From NCBI RefSeq assembly GCF_014534645.1, contig NZ_JACVQF010000190.1, positions 124,001 through 188,000 of the forward strand: a stretch of DNA of 64,000 bases. Direction: 5' to 3'. Position numbers and translations under genes: made by a program. Position 1 is the first letter of the stretch. Each line of letters begins with the position of its first letter. Origin of the DNA: Streptomyces griseicoloratus. GTDB lineage: Bacteria > Actinomycetota > Actinomycetes > Streptomycetales > Streptomycetaceae. Under the pieces are notes generated by a model. The model saw only the letters and a list, made by a program, of their open reading frames with translations. It was not told the DNA's origin and searched no databases. Positions 1-9,189 of the stretch are shown here, in pieces.

Positions 1-3000
1 AGGACCACCGCCCCCGGCCCATGGCGCGCCGGACGCTGACCGCCCAGCAGTCCGGTGACCTGCACACCGTGACCGAGGAGCGCACGGGGAAGGCGCTCTC
101 CACGGAGCGGTGGCGCGTGTTCACCACCACGCACGAGCCGGGCCCCGCGGCCCGCGCGGACGCCGGAGAGCTGCACGACCGGGTCGCGCTCGACCTGTCC
201 TGGGCCGTCCCCGCGCTGGAACGGGACGCCGAGAGCGGCCTGTACATCAGCCCTCGCTCTCGCGGTCGCGGCAAGTTCTGGTCGTTCTTCCCCACCAAGT
301 ACGAGATGTCGCTGAGCGGCATCCTCAACGGAGCGTGGAAGACCAACGAGGACCGACAGAACCTGCTCGACTCCTCCCCGTTCAACCAGGAAATGATCAA
401 GGTATCGGCGCAGCTGGTCGTCGACTCCCTCCCCGGGCTGGCCCCGGCCGAGGACCCGGCCGCCTACCTCCCCCTGCTGCCCGGCCGTGTCAAGGAGTCG
501 ATCAGCTGGGCCGACGAGTTCCTGACCCGCGAGATCTGGGCCCGCACCGCCACGTGCGCCTCGCTGCCGGACCAGGACGGTGTCCTGCGCGCCCCCAAGC
601 AACTCCGCGTCCACCCCAGGCTGGACAGGGACCAGAAGCAGCTGACGCGATGGCTTCGGATGTGGCACGAGTGCCCCGGACGCCCCTCGGACTGGCTCCA
701 TCCGAGCGCCGAGGCCGACACCCTGCGCTCCGGCAAGGTCGAGCACATCCTCGGCGCCGCCGGACATGAGCGGGCCGGTGTCCGCGACTGGCTGGAGGCG
801 CTCGTCGCGAACGGCACCGCCGAGGCGTCGGCGGTCGCCGTCCGCATCCTGGCCGACATGATCGAGAAGGGCTCCCCCTTCGCCGACGAAGCTCGCAGGG
901 CCCGCGTCGTGCTGACCGAGGAGCACGGACTCGTCGCCCCGGTCCACGGCAAGGTGTTCCGGCGGGCCGAGCACCAGGACGGGCTGCGCGGGTCCACGGT
1001 GTACGTCGTCGACGAGCTCGCCCAGGACCCGTCGTTGGCACACGCGCTCAACGTCCTCGGTATCCGCGAGGCCGACGTCGAAGGGCGGTTCATCAGCGTC
1101 CTCGACCAGGGCTTCGACCACTACGGAGAGTCGGACTGGGAGCGCTTCTGGGAACTGTTCCGTCAGGCCGGCGTCCGTCGGCTGGCCCACAAGGTCCTGG
1201 AGCGCGTGCCCGACCCGCGCACGACGCTCCGGGTACGGACGGCCGACAAGCGCTTCCGGCCCGTCGCCGACTGCATGCTGCCCGGTGCCGTGGTCGACGG
1301 CGAGCGCGATCCGAACGTCGCCGTCGACATGACGTTCCACTCCGACGACGTGTCCTTCTTCTCCCAGATCGGCCTGCGGGAGCGGCCGGCCGGCGGCGTG
1401 CAACCGCAGGCGGGCGAGGGTTGGTTCGAGGAGTACCGAGCCGCCGTGCACGCGGCGGCGCTGCGCAACCTGGACAGCGGCGCCCCGCGCCCGAAGTTGG
1501 ACCGGATGAAGGTCGAGGGCGCCGCGATCGGTGGCCCCCTTCATCTCTTCCGCGCCCTGTCCGAGGAGTCCCGTGCCGCCTTCCTGAAGGCGCTGCCCGA
1601 CGACGCCGTGGTGGACAACTGGACGCGTCAGTTCGGCGCCCAGACCGGCACTCGGCAGGCGGTGATGTCTCCGATCCGTTGGATGCTGCGCAAATACGGC
1701 AGGGTCGTCACCTCCCAGGGGATCAAGCCGCTGACGGAGGCCGTCGGCCCCCAGCTCGCCGCATACCGCGATGTGCTGCCGGTCGCCGACATCTCCCCGG
1801 AGAAGGCCCGCAAGCTCCGGCTGCCCATCACCGTCGACGAGGTTCCCGCCGACCGCTGGGACGCGCTCCTCGACGAGGTGTCCCGCAGTGAGGACGACTC
1901 CTTCGTCGGCACCACCTACGTGATGCTGACCAGGTTCGGGGCGGACTTCCCCGAGGACTCCCTCACCCGCTGCCGGATCGGTGACACCTGGGGCACCCGC
2001 CCCGACGACGAGATCACCCTCGCCGTCGGCACCGCCGAGTACCGGGCCCTGCGTGCCGAGCAGCTTCCCGCGCTGCTCGTGCCGACCGCCGAGGACGCCG
2101 AGCTGATGGTCGAGAAGTGGGGCATGCTCCGCTACGCCGACGTCATCAGCAGGGAGACCCGCGAGGTGCCCGAGGGCGACCCCGTTCTCCTCGTCGAGCT
2201 GTTCCCCGCCCTGCGACAGCGCCTGAACAGCGGCAACCGGAACAGCAAGGTGCAGCGGTGCACGGAGCTGGAGGAGGTCACGCGTACCCCCAACGGCACG
2301 CACGCCTCTCCCCTGGACTCCGTGCGCCAGGACGACACGGTCAAGATCCGCATGCCGCGGGAGCCCGAGCCCATGCTGCGGCTCATCGACCGCGAACTCG
2401 GACTCGGCCTGGGGGCGGCCGGCTGCCGCGCGGTGTTGGAGCACCAGGACCGCATGGCCAAGGACAGCGCCCTGAAGGCGGCACAGAAGGCCGTGCGGGA
2501 TGCCGAGGACGTCGTGGACAAGCTCGAACTGCTGATCGGCGCCGAGGCGCTGCGGGCCGGCCTGCCCGAAGGGCTGATGGACGCCGAGCTGCAGGCGACC
2601 GGCGGCGTGGAGCCGTCCGGGCGCCGCATCGCGCAGATGGCGTTCAACGCACACGGTGACGGGGTGCTCCAGCAGCACGCCCGGGACATCCAGGCACGCT
2701 TCCCCAACGCCCCGGTGGGGTACGGGGGTTCCTCGGCCGCCATCGCCTTCGTCTCCGACCTGCGCCTGCCCGTGACGTTCGCCGGCTCCAGGACTCCCTC
2801 GCCACCTGCCTTCGAGACGATCGAGGGGCCCCGGGACTTCCCCAGGCTCCACGACTACCAGGAGGACCTGGTCCGCAACATCTCCACCCTGCTCGACCGG
2901 CTCGCCCCGCAGCGCGGCATGCTGTCGCTGCCCACGGGCGCCGGCAAGACACGGGTCACCGCCGAGGCAGTGATCCGCTGGGTGAAGCGGGTCGGCGACC

Positions 3001-4046
3001 TCAAGGGCCCCCTGCTGTGGATCGCGCAGACCGAAGAACTGTGCGAACAGGCGGTGCAGAGCTGGAAGTTCGTCTGGAGCAAGGTCGGCGCAGAGCGACC
3101 GCTGACCATCAGCCGGCTGTGGAGCAACAACGAGGTCGGCAACGTCGTCGACCACCCCCACCTGGTCGTCGCGACGGATGCGAAACTGGAGCGGTGCCTG
3201 GGCACCGACCAGTACGCGTGGCTGCGTGAGCCCGCCCTGGTGATCGTGGACGAGGCGCACACCGCGATCTCCAAGCGGTATACGGAGATCCTCGGCCTGA
3301 TGGGCCTGACCCAGTACGAGACGCGTCGGCACCTGCTCGGTCTCACCGCCACCCCGTTCCGCAACACCAACGAGAACGAGACCCGCCGACTGGTCACCCG
3401 CTTCGGCAACCGGCGGCTCGACGAGGGCGTGTTCCCCTCCGGCGACCCGTACCGCGACCTGCAGGAGTGGGGCATGCTCGCCCAGGTCGAGCACCGCACG
3501 CTCACGGGTGGTCGGATCGAACTGAGCCAGGACGAGAAGACCCACGCCGAACGCATGGCGATGCTATCCCGGGCCGCCGAGCAGCGGCTCGCCGACGACC
3601 ACGAGCGGAGCATGCGCATCGTCGACTCGGTGGCCGACCTGCCGTCGGACTGGCCAACGCTGCTCTTCGCCACCTCCGTCGACCACGCCAAGTACCTGGC
3701 GGCCATGCTCAACGACCGAAACGTCCCGGCCGCCGCCGTGGACTCGACGACCAGTGCGCAGGACCGTCGGACGCGGATCGAGAATTTCAGGAACGGCCGT
3801 ATCCGTGTGCTCACCAACTACGGCGTTCTCACCCAGGGGTTCGACGCGCCCGCCACTCGGGTCGTGGTGGTGGCACGCCCGGTCTACAGCACCAACGTGT
3901 ACCAGCAGATGATCGGTCGCGGCCTGCGCGGCCCCAAGAACGGCGGCAAGGACACCTGTCTGATCCTCAACGTCGACGACAACATCGCCAACTTCGAGAC
4001 CAAGCTGGCCTTCACCCAGTTCGAGCACCTCTGGAGCCGTACGTGA
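1..4046 (+). CDS. Sacsin-like / SF2 DEAH helicase fusion protein (5' partial)
   Basis: Large defence-type ATPase, first gene of a four-gene operon. The frame is open to the left window edge. The first ATG (position 21) has no good ribosome binding site, so the true start lies outside. Counted from that ATG, residues 85-150 carry a FFPT signature followed by a LNGAWKTNEDR stretch. This is how the end of a sacsin-type HATPase module looks, so the ATPase itself is probably upstream. Residues about 150-880 are an unassigned middle region. From about 930 there is an SF2 helicase: Walker A LPTGAGKT (970-977), DEAH (1077-1080), LTATPF motif III, and a QQMIGRGLRG motif VI near 1294. The stop overlaps the next gene's GTG by four bases. 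Helicase assignment is sure; sacsin homology is inferred from short motifs. Confidence 0.85.
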   Translation, partial: DHRPRPMARRTLTAQQSGDLHTVTEERTGKALSTERWRVFTTTHEPGPAARADAGELHDRVALDLSWAVPALERDAESGLYISPRSRGRGKFWSFFPTKYEMSLSGILNGAWKTNEDRQNLLDSSPFNQEMIKVSAQLVVDSLPGLAPAEDPAAYLPLLPGRVKESISWADEFLTREIWARTATCASLPDQDGVLRAPKQLRVHPRLDRDQKQLTRWLRMWHECPGRPSDWLHPSAEADTLRSGKVEHILGAAGHERAGVRDWLEALVANGTAEASAVAVRILADMIEKGSPFADEARRARVVLTEEHGLVAPVHGKVFRRAEHQDGLRGSTVYVVDELAQDPSLAHALNVLGIREADVEGRFISVLDQGFDHYGESDWERFWELFRQAGVRRLAHKVLERVPDPRTTLRVRTADKRFRPVADCMLPGAVVDGERDPNVAVDMTFHSDDVSFFSQIGLRERPAGGVQPQAGEGWFEEYRAAVHAAALRNLDSGAPRPKLDRMKVEGAAIGGPLHLFRALSEESRAAFLKALPDDAVVDNWTRQFGAQTGTRQAVMSPIRWMLRKYGRVVTSQGIKPLTEAVGPQLAAYRDVLPVADISPEKARKLRLPITVDEVPADRWDALLDEVSRSEDDSFVGTTYVMLTRFGADFPEDSLTRCRIGDTWGTRPDDEITLAVGTAEYRALRAEQLPALLVPTAEDAELMVEKWGMLRYADVISRETREVPEGDPVLLVELFPALRQRLNSGNRNSKVQRCTELEEVTRTPNGTHASPLDSVRQDDTVKIRMPREPEPMLRLIDRELGLGLGAAGCRAVLEHQDRMAKDSALKAAQKAVRDAEDVVDKLELLIGAEALRAGLPEGLMDAELQATGGVEPSGRRIAQMAFNAHGDGVLQQHARDIQARFPNAPVGYGGSSAAIAFVSDLRLPVTFAGSRTPSPPAFETIEGPRDFPRLHDYQEDLVRNISTLLDRLAPQRGMLSLPTGAGKTRVTAEAVIRWVKRVGDLKGPLLWIAQTEELCEQAVQSWKFVWSKVGAERPLTISRLWSNNEVGNVVDHPHLVVATDAKLERCLGTDQYAWLREPALVIVDEAHTAISKRYTEILGLMGLTQYETRRHLLGLTATPFRNTNENETRRLVTRFGNRRLDEGVFPSGDPYRDLQEWGMLAQVEHRTLTGGRIELSQDEKTHAERMAMLSRAAEQRLADDHERSMRIVDSVADLPSDWPTLLFATSVDHAKYLAAMLNDRNVPAAAVDSTTSAQDRRTRIENFRNGRIRVLTNYGVLTQGFDAPATRVVVVARPVYSTNVYQQMIGRGLRGPKNGGKDTCLILNVDDNIANFETKLAFTQFEHLWSRT

Positions 4047-5947
4047 CCGACGTCTACCTCGACAGTCCGCCGCTCACCGCCGAGCAGCGGGCCGTCGTCG
4101 AGCAGCCCTGGGACGCGCGGGTCCTGGTCACCGCCGGGGCCGGCGCGGGCAAGACGCACACACTGGTGCGTCGGCTCGACGCCCTGTGCGGGCACGAGGA
4201 TCCGGAGGAGTCGCTGGACGCGGCCGACATCCTGGTGCTCACCTTCTCCCGGGCGGCCGCCCGGGAGTTGCGTGAGCGCATCACCCGGCACGGGGACCGG
4301 GCCCGCCGGGTGCGCGCCCAGACCTTCGACGCCTGGGCGTACGGCGTGCTCGCCCAGGCATACCCGGACCGGGACTGGGCCACGACGTCCTTCGACGAGC
4401 GGATCAGGGCCGCCACGGAAGCCGTCGAGGAGGGCGCGCTGGAGTCCGGTGACTCGGTTCCGCCGTCCCACGTGGTGATCGACGAGGTGCAGGATCTGCT
4501 GGGCGACCGCCGGGAACTGGTGGAGGCCCTGCTCGACCGCTACCAGGACAGCTGCGGATTCACCGTGGTCGGTGACGCCGCCCAGTCCGTATACGGCTTC
4601 CAGATCGAGGACCCGGCCGAACGCAACGACGAGACCGGCCGGTTCTTCGAGTGGCTGCGCAGCTCGTACCCCGACGACCTGGTGGAACTGCACCTCACCG
4701 AGAACTTCCGGGCCGTCACCCCGGAGTCACGCGTCGCGCTGTCGTACGGCCCTCGGCTCCAGCGGGTCCGGGACGCGGACGATGCCGCCACGCTCTACGA
4801 GGAACTGCGCGACCTCCTCGTGGACCCGGTGAACACCCTGGCCGACCTCACCGACGAGTACACGCTGCAGGGCCTGCGGGACCTCGACGACAGCTGCGCC
4901 GTCCTCACCCGCGACAACCGCCAGGCCCTGGTGGTCTCCCGGCTCCTCCACGAGAACGGCATCGAGCACCGGCTGCGTCGCCCTCTGGAGGAGCGGCCGG
5001 TGCCCCACTGGGTGGCCGAGCTGCTGCGCCGTACCGAGGCCGCGGGGCTGCCCGAGGACCGGTTCCGCTCGCTGCTGGAGCAGATCCCGCTGGCCCACAA
5101 ACCGAACGCGGGTGCCTTGTGGACGGTGCTGCGACGCGCGACCCGTTCGCCGGGGCGCAGCGCCCTCGATCTGGACCGGCTCCGCCGCCTGGTCGCCGAC
5201 GGTCGTTTCCCCGACGAGGCGGCCGACCCGGAGACCGCGCGGATCGTCGTCTCCACCGTTCACCGGGCCAAGGGTCTTGAATTCGACCGGGTGATCGTCC
5301 TGACCCCGCCGACCGTGGCCGAACTCCACAAGCAGTACGGCACCGAGGCGGACCTTCCCGCTGAGGCCCGTGCCCTGTACGTGGCGATGACCCGAGCACG
5401 ACAGGACCTCTACCACGTCCGCTCGCCCGAGGTGCCGATCATCAAAAGGGCGGGGACCCGCAAGAACGGGCGGCGGTTCGTCGGCGGGTGGCGGTCGTAC
5501 GACAGGTTCGGCGTGGTCGCCGAGGCCGGCGACGTGTGCCGGGACAACCCGCCCGGGCACGCGACGGACGCCACGGCGACCCAGACCTACCTCCTGCACG
5601 AGGTCGGTCCCGGCCAGGAAGTGCTGCTGCGCAAGCGGCACGATCTTCCGGCGGGCGAGGCCCAGAGCCCGCCGTACGCCCTGCTGCACCGGGGGCGGGA
5701 GATAGGCGAGGCCTCGGAGCGGTTCCGGCAGGAACTGTTCCGGGTGCAGAAGGTGAACCGGACCTGGGACCCGTGGTGGCCCGACGAGATCCGCGGCCTG
5801 CGGATCGACACCTTGGAGACGGTGACGGGCAGCGTCGCGGCCGGCGCCAACGCCGGCCTGGGCGACCGAGGCATCTGGACCGTGCCGCGGATCACCGGCA
5901 TCGGCATGTTCCGACGGGCTGACAACGAAGAGGAGCAGGGCGCATGA
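4043..5947 (+). CDS. UvrD/Rep-family (SF1A) helicase
   Basis: Predicted 3'-5' DNA helicase of 634 residues. The GTG start overlaps the upstream stop (GTGA). Visible motifs: Q-motif TAEQRAVV near the N-terminus, Walker A TAGAGAGKT (30-38), motif Ia LTFSRAAARELRER, Walker B VIDEVQDL (around 147), motif III VVGDAAQSVYGFQ, motif V VSTVHRAKGLEFDRV (around 407) and motif VI ALYVAMTRARQDLY (around 450). The last 170 residues are not recognised and I see no nuclease motif in them. It is shorter than housekeeping UvrD or PcrA, with reduced 1B/2B subdomains. Translational coupling to a DrmA/DrmB pair suggests one complex or one pathway acting on foreign DNA. Confidence 0.93.
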   Translation: MTDVYLDSPPLTAEQRAVVEQPWDARVLVTAGAGAGKTHTLVRRLDALCGHEDPEESLDAADILVLTFSRAAARELRERITRHGDRARRVRAQTFDAWAYGVLAQAYPDRDWATTSFDERIRAATEAVEEGALESGDSVPPSHVVIDEVQDLLGDRRELVEALLDRYQDSCGFTVVGDAAQSVYGFQIEDPAERNDETGRFFEWLRSSYPDDLVELHLTENFRAVTPESRVALSYGPRLQRVRDADDAATLYEELRDLLVDPVNTLADLTDEYTLQGLRDLDDSCAVLTRDNRQALVVSRLLHENGIEHRLRRPLEERPVPHWVAELLRRTEAAGLPEDRFRSLLEQIPLAHKPNAGALWTVLRRATRSPGRSALDLDRLRRLVADGRFPDEAADPETARIVVSTVHRAKGLEFDRVIVLTPPTVAELHKQYGTEADLPAEARALYVAMTRARQDLYHVRSPEVPIIKRAGTRKNGRRFVGGWRSYDRFGVVAEAGDVCRDNPPGHATDATATQTYLLHEVGPGQEVLLRKRHDLPAGEAQSPPYALLHRGREIGEASERFRQELFRVQKVNRTWDPWWPDEIRGLRIDTLETVTGSVAAGANAGLGDRGIWTVPRITGIGMFRRADNEEEQGA

Positions 5948-8900
5948 CGCACGTGACAGGTCGGCACTCCGAGCACTACCGGGTGCGGGACGAGGAACTC
6001 CTCGTGGGACTGCGCAGGGAACTCTTCGGCCCCGCCGAGGAAGCGGCACCGGAGGACCGGGACGAGGTCCTCGCCCAGGACGCGCCGATCGACCGCTATC
6101 TGACGGGCGTGCTGTACCCCCGTGCCTCGCGGGAGCGCAGGGCCGAGAACGCCGCTGAGCAGGACGGCCTGGACGCGGCGCCCATCCTCGCCCGGGAGGA
6201 CGCCGAGGAGTCCGGCGCCGCTCAGGAAGCGGGTGTCTCGGGCGACAGGCGCCCGTCCTCCATGGGCCTGACCTTCGCGGTCGACCCGGCCACAAGCGCT
6301 GAGATCGTGATCTCGACGCGCGCGGCGGTCTACGAGCCCACCGACGCGGACGGCAACCCGGTCCCCGCCCGTCGCGCCGAGGCCCGCACCGTCGCGGAGC
6401 AGCGCGAACGTTGGCGACGCAAGGAGCTTCAGCTCCCCGAGAAGACCGTCGACGTGACCGCTCCGACCCCGGGCGAGCTGATCGAGCTGGTACCGGACAA
6501 GGTCGGCCTGCACGTCATCGTCCGCCGCCCCGACCCTGTCAGCGGCACGGTCACCGTCACGGTCACGCTGATCAACCGGCAGAAGGTCGGTGAGCGGGAC
6601 CTCCAGGACGCTTTCGCCCTCTTCCAGTGCGGCCTGGTGGTCTGGGCCGCCGACGGCTCCAGCGCTTTCGTCGAGCGCCCCGCCCCGGTCTCCGCGCACG
6701 ACCCGGAGATCGCCACCAGCCGGCTGCTGCACCGCCATGCCCCGACCTTCGCCATCGGCCACGGCTGTGCCGCCGCCTGGGACTGGGTCCCGTCGCCGAT
6801 CGGCATGACCGACACCCGCAAGGCCGCCGTCCCCGAGGTGCGCAGCGAGTTCGTGCCCAGCGTGGAGGTGCTGCTGACCGACTCCAACCCGGAGATCGAC
6901 AGCTCGTCGCTGTCGATGCTGGGCCTGGCCGAGAAGCCCGATGCCGAGGTGCTGGCCGCCCTGGAGGCACTGGCCACGGGCTACGAGGACTGGATCGCGC
7001 GCAAGTCGGCCGAGGCCGACGCTCTGGCGGGCGGCCCCCACGAGCAGCCCGCGAGGGACCAGGTCGACGCCTGTCGCGAGGCGCTCGGCCGAATCCGCGA
7101 GGGCATCGAGCTGCTGCGGACCAAACCCGACCTGATGCGGGCGTTCCGGCTCGCCAACCGTGCCATGGCCGACCAGCGCGCCCGCAGCGCCTGGGTGAAG
7201 GGCGGACGCGTCGGCAGCCCCGATCCGTCCGCCGGCCGCTGGCGCCCCTTCCAGATCGCTTTCCTGCTGCTCTGCATGGCCGGCATCGACGACCCCGAGC
7301 ACGACGACCGGAAGATCTCCGACCTGCTCTGGTTCCCCACCGGTGGTGGCAAGACCGAGGCCTACCTCGGACTGATCGCCCTGACGTCCTTTCTGCGCCG
7401 CATCCGCAAGGGCGCGAACGGCGGCGGTGTCACCGTCCTCATGCGCTACACACTGCGGCTGCTCACCCTGCAGCAGTTCGAACGTGCCGCGATCCTGCTC
7501 TGTGCCATGGAGCACATGCGGCCCCACACGCCCGAGCTGGGCGACGAGCCGTTCTCCGTCGGCATGTGGGTGGGACGCTCGGCCACCCCGAACACGCTGG
7601 CCGAGGCCGCGGGCAGGCTCGACGAGCTGCGGGCCGACCTCGACAAGCGTCTCGCCACCGAGAACCCCGTCCAGCTGCACGCCTGCCCCTGGTGCGGGAC
7701 CCGGCTCGACGCCCGGGACTACGAGGTCGACGAGGACGCCAAGCGGATGCACGTCCGCTGCCCCGGCGCGGACTGCGACTTCGCCGGCGGCCTGCCCGTC
7801 CACCTGATCGACGAGGCGGTGTACGACGCGCGTCCCACGCTGGTGATCGCCACCGTCGACAAGTTCGCCTCGATGCCGTGGCGTCCGGCGACCTCCGCGC
7901 TGTTCAACCGGGACGACCCGACCGACGGCACTCCTCCCCCGGAGCTGATCGTCCAGGACGAGCTCCACCTGATCTCCGGTCCCCTCGGCACCCTCACCGG
8001 CCTCTACGAGACCGCTGTCGACGCGCTCGCCGACCGGCCCAAGGTGATCGCCTCCACGGCGACCATCCGCCGCGCCGCCGACCAGGGCCGCCACCTCTTC
8101 GCCCGCGATGTGCGGCAGTTCCCGCCCGCCGGCCTGGACTCCCGCGACTCGTGGTTCGCCGTGGAGACCCCGCGGGAGGAGAAGGCGAGCCGCCGCTACG
8201 TCGGCCTCCTGGCTCCCGGCACCAGTCAGTCCACGCTGTTGATCCGCACGTACGCCACGTTGCTGCACCGGGCCCTGCACGCGGACACCGACGACAAGGT
8301 GCGCGACGCGTACTGGAGCCTCATCGGTTACTTCAACAGCCTGCGGCTGCTCTCGGCGGCCGAACTCCAGGTCCACGACGACGTGGTGGCCTATCTCGAG
8401 CTGCTCGCCGACCGCGAGGGCGTGGCCGTGCGCTCGGTGGCCAACTACTCGGAGCTGACCAGCCGGATCGACGCCAGCGAGATCCCCACACGCCTCAAGG
8501 GCATCGAGAAGAGGCTCCCGGACGAGGACACCGTGGACGTCCTCCTCGCGACGAACATGATCGCGGTGGGCGTGGACGTGGACCGGCTCGGGTTGATGGC
8601 CGTGATGGGTCAACCGCAGACGACCGCCGAGTACATCCAGGCCACCAGCCGCGTCGGCCGTGCCCATCCCGGCCTGGTCACCGTCATGCTCAACTCGGCT
8701 CGGGCCCGGGACCGCTCGCACTACGAGAACTTCCAGCACTACCACTCGTCCCTCTACCGGGAGGTCGAGTCCACCTCCGTCACCCCGTTCTCCGCCCGCG
8801 CGCGTGAACGAGGACTGCACGCGGTGACCGTCGCGCTCGCCCGCATCCTGATCCCGGCCGCCCGCCCGAACGAGGGCGCCGGTCAGGTCGAGTCGTACGA

Positions 8901-9189
8901 GCACATCCTTCGGGAAGACATCAGGGACCTCCTCCTGGACCGCGTCCGCGCGGTCACTCCCTCGGAGGCAGAGGCCGTGGAGCAGGGTTTCGACGAGTTC
9001 GTCGACTGGTGGTGCCGGGAGGCCGACATCCACGGCGCGCTGCTCTTCGAGCCGAAGCGGGGCAACCGTGCCCCTTCGATCCTGAAGTCGTACGACGACG
9101 AGTCCGAGGACCGCGAGGCCTGGCCCACCCTGTGGAGCCTGCGCGACGTCGACGCCGAGTCCGCCCTGTTCATGGAGGGAAACCGATGA
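5944..9189 (+). CDS. drmA: DrmA-like DISARM helicase
   Basis: Predicted SF2 helicase of 1081 residues resembling DrmA, the helicase of DISARM anti-phage systems. Motifs: Walker A WFPTGGGKTEAYLG (463-476), a zinc ribbon inserted between the RecA motifs (CPWC at 581-584, C606, C611), DExH box IVQDELHLISGP (QDELH at 671-675), motif III ASTATIRR, motif V NMIAVGVDVDRLG and motif VI YIQATSRVGRA (897-907). The WFPTGGGKTEAYLG wording is characteristic of DrmA and related DUF1998-associated helicases. The start overlaps the UvrD-like stop (ATGA) and its own stop overlaps the DrmB-like start. Known DISARM DrmA forms a complex with DrmB and binds DNA. Assignment to this family is strong; membership of a canonical DISARM is not, since other parts are missing. 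Confidence 0.9.
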   Translation: MTHVTGRHSEHYRVRDEELLVGLRRELFGPAEEAAPEDRDEVLAQDAPIDRYLTGVLYPRASRERRAENAAEQDGLDAAPILAREDAEESGAAQEAGVSGDRRPSSMGLTFAVDPATSAEIVISTRAAVYEPTDADGNPVPARRAEARTVAEQRERWRRKELQLPEKTVDVTAPTPGELIELVPDKVGLHVIVRRPDPVSGTVTVTVTLINRQKVGERDLQDAFALFQCGLVVWAADGSSAFVERPAPVSAHDPEIATSRLLHRHAPTFAIGHGCAAAWDWVPSPIGMTDTRKAAVPEVRSEFVPSVEVLLTDSNPEIDSSSLSMLGLAEKPDAEVLAALEALATGYEDWIARKSAEADALAGGPHEQPARDQVDACREALGRIREGIELLRTKPDLMRAFRLANRAMADQRARSAWVKGGRVGSPDPSAGRWRPFQIAFLLLCMAGIDDPEHDDRKISDLLWFPTGGGKTEAYLGLIALTSFLRRIRKGANGGGVTVLMRYTLRLLTLQQFERAAILLCAMEHMRPHTPELGDEPFSVGMWVGRSATPNTLAEAAGRLDELRADLDKRLATENPVQLHACPWCGTRLDARDYEVDEDAKRMHVRCPGADCDFAGGLPVHLIDEAVYDARPTLVIATVDKFASMPWRPATSALFNRDDPTDGTPPPELIVQDELHLISGPLGTLTGLYETAVDALADRPKVIASTATIRRAADQGRHLFARDVRQFPPAGLDSRDSWFAVETPREEKASRRYVGLLAPGTSQSTLLIRTYATLLHRALHADTDDKVRDAYWSLIGYFNSLRLLSAAELQVHDDVVAYLELLADREGVAVRSVANYSELTSRIDASEIPTRLKGIEKRLPDEDTVDVLLATNMIAVGVDVDRLGLMAVMGQPQTTAEYIQATSRVGRAHPGLVTVMLNSARARDRSHYENFQHYHSSLYREVESTSVTPFSARARERGLHAVTVALARILIPAARPNEGAGQVESYEHILREDIRDLLLDRVRAVTPSEAEAVEQGFDEFVDWWCREADIHGALLFEPKRGNRAPSILKSYDDESEDREAWPTLWSLRDVDAESALFMEGNR

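Noticed and set aside
21-23. ATG at 21 as the true start of the first gene
   Set aside because: No ribosome site, frame open further upstream, and the following sequence looks like the middle of a sacsin-like protein.
5587-9033. A 1148-codon open frame on the minus strand
   Set aside because: Antisense to the UvrD-like and DrmA-like genes, no recognisable motif, composition typical of GC-rich shadow frames.
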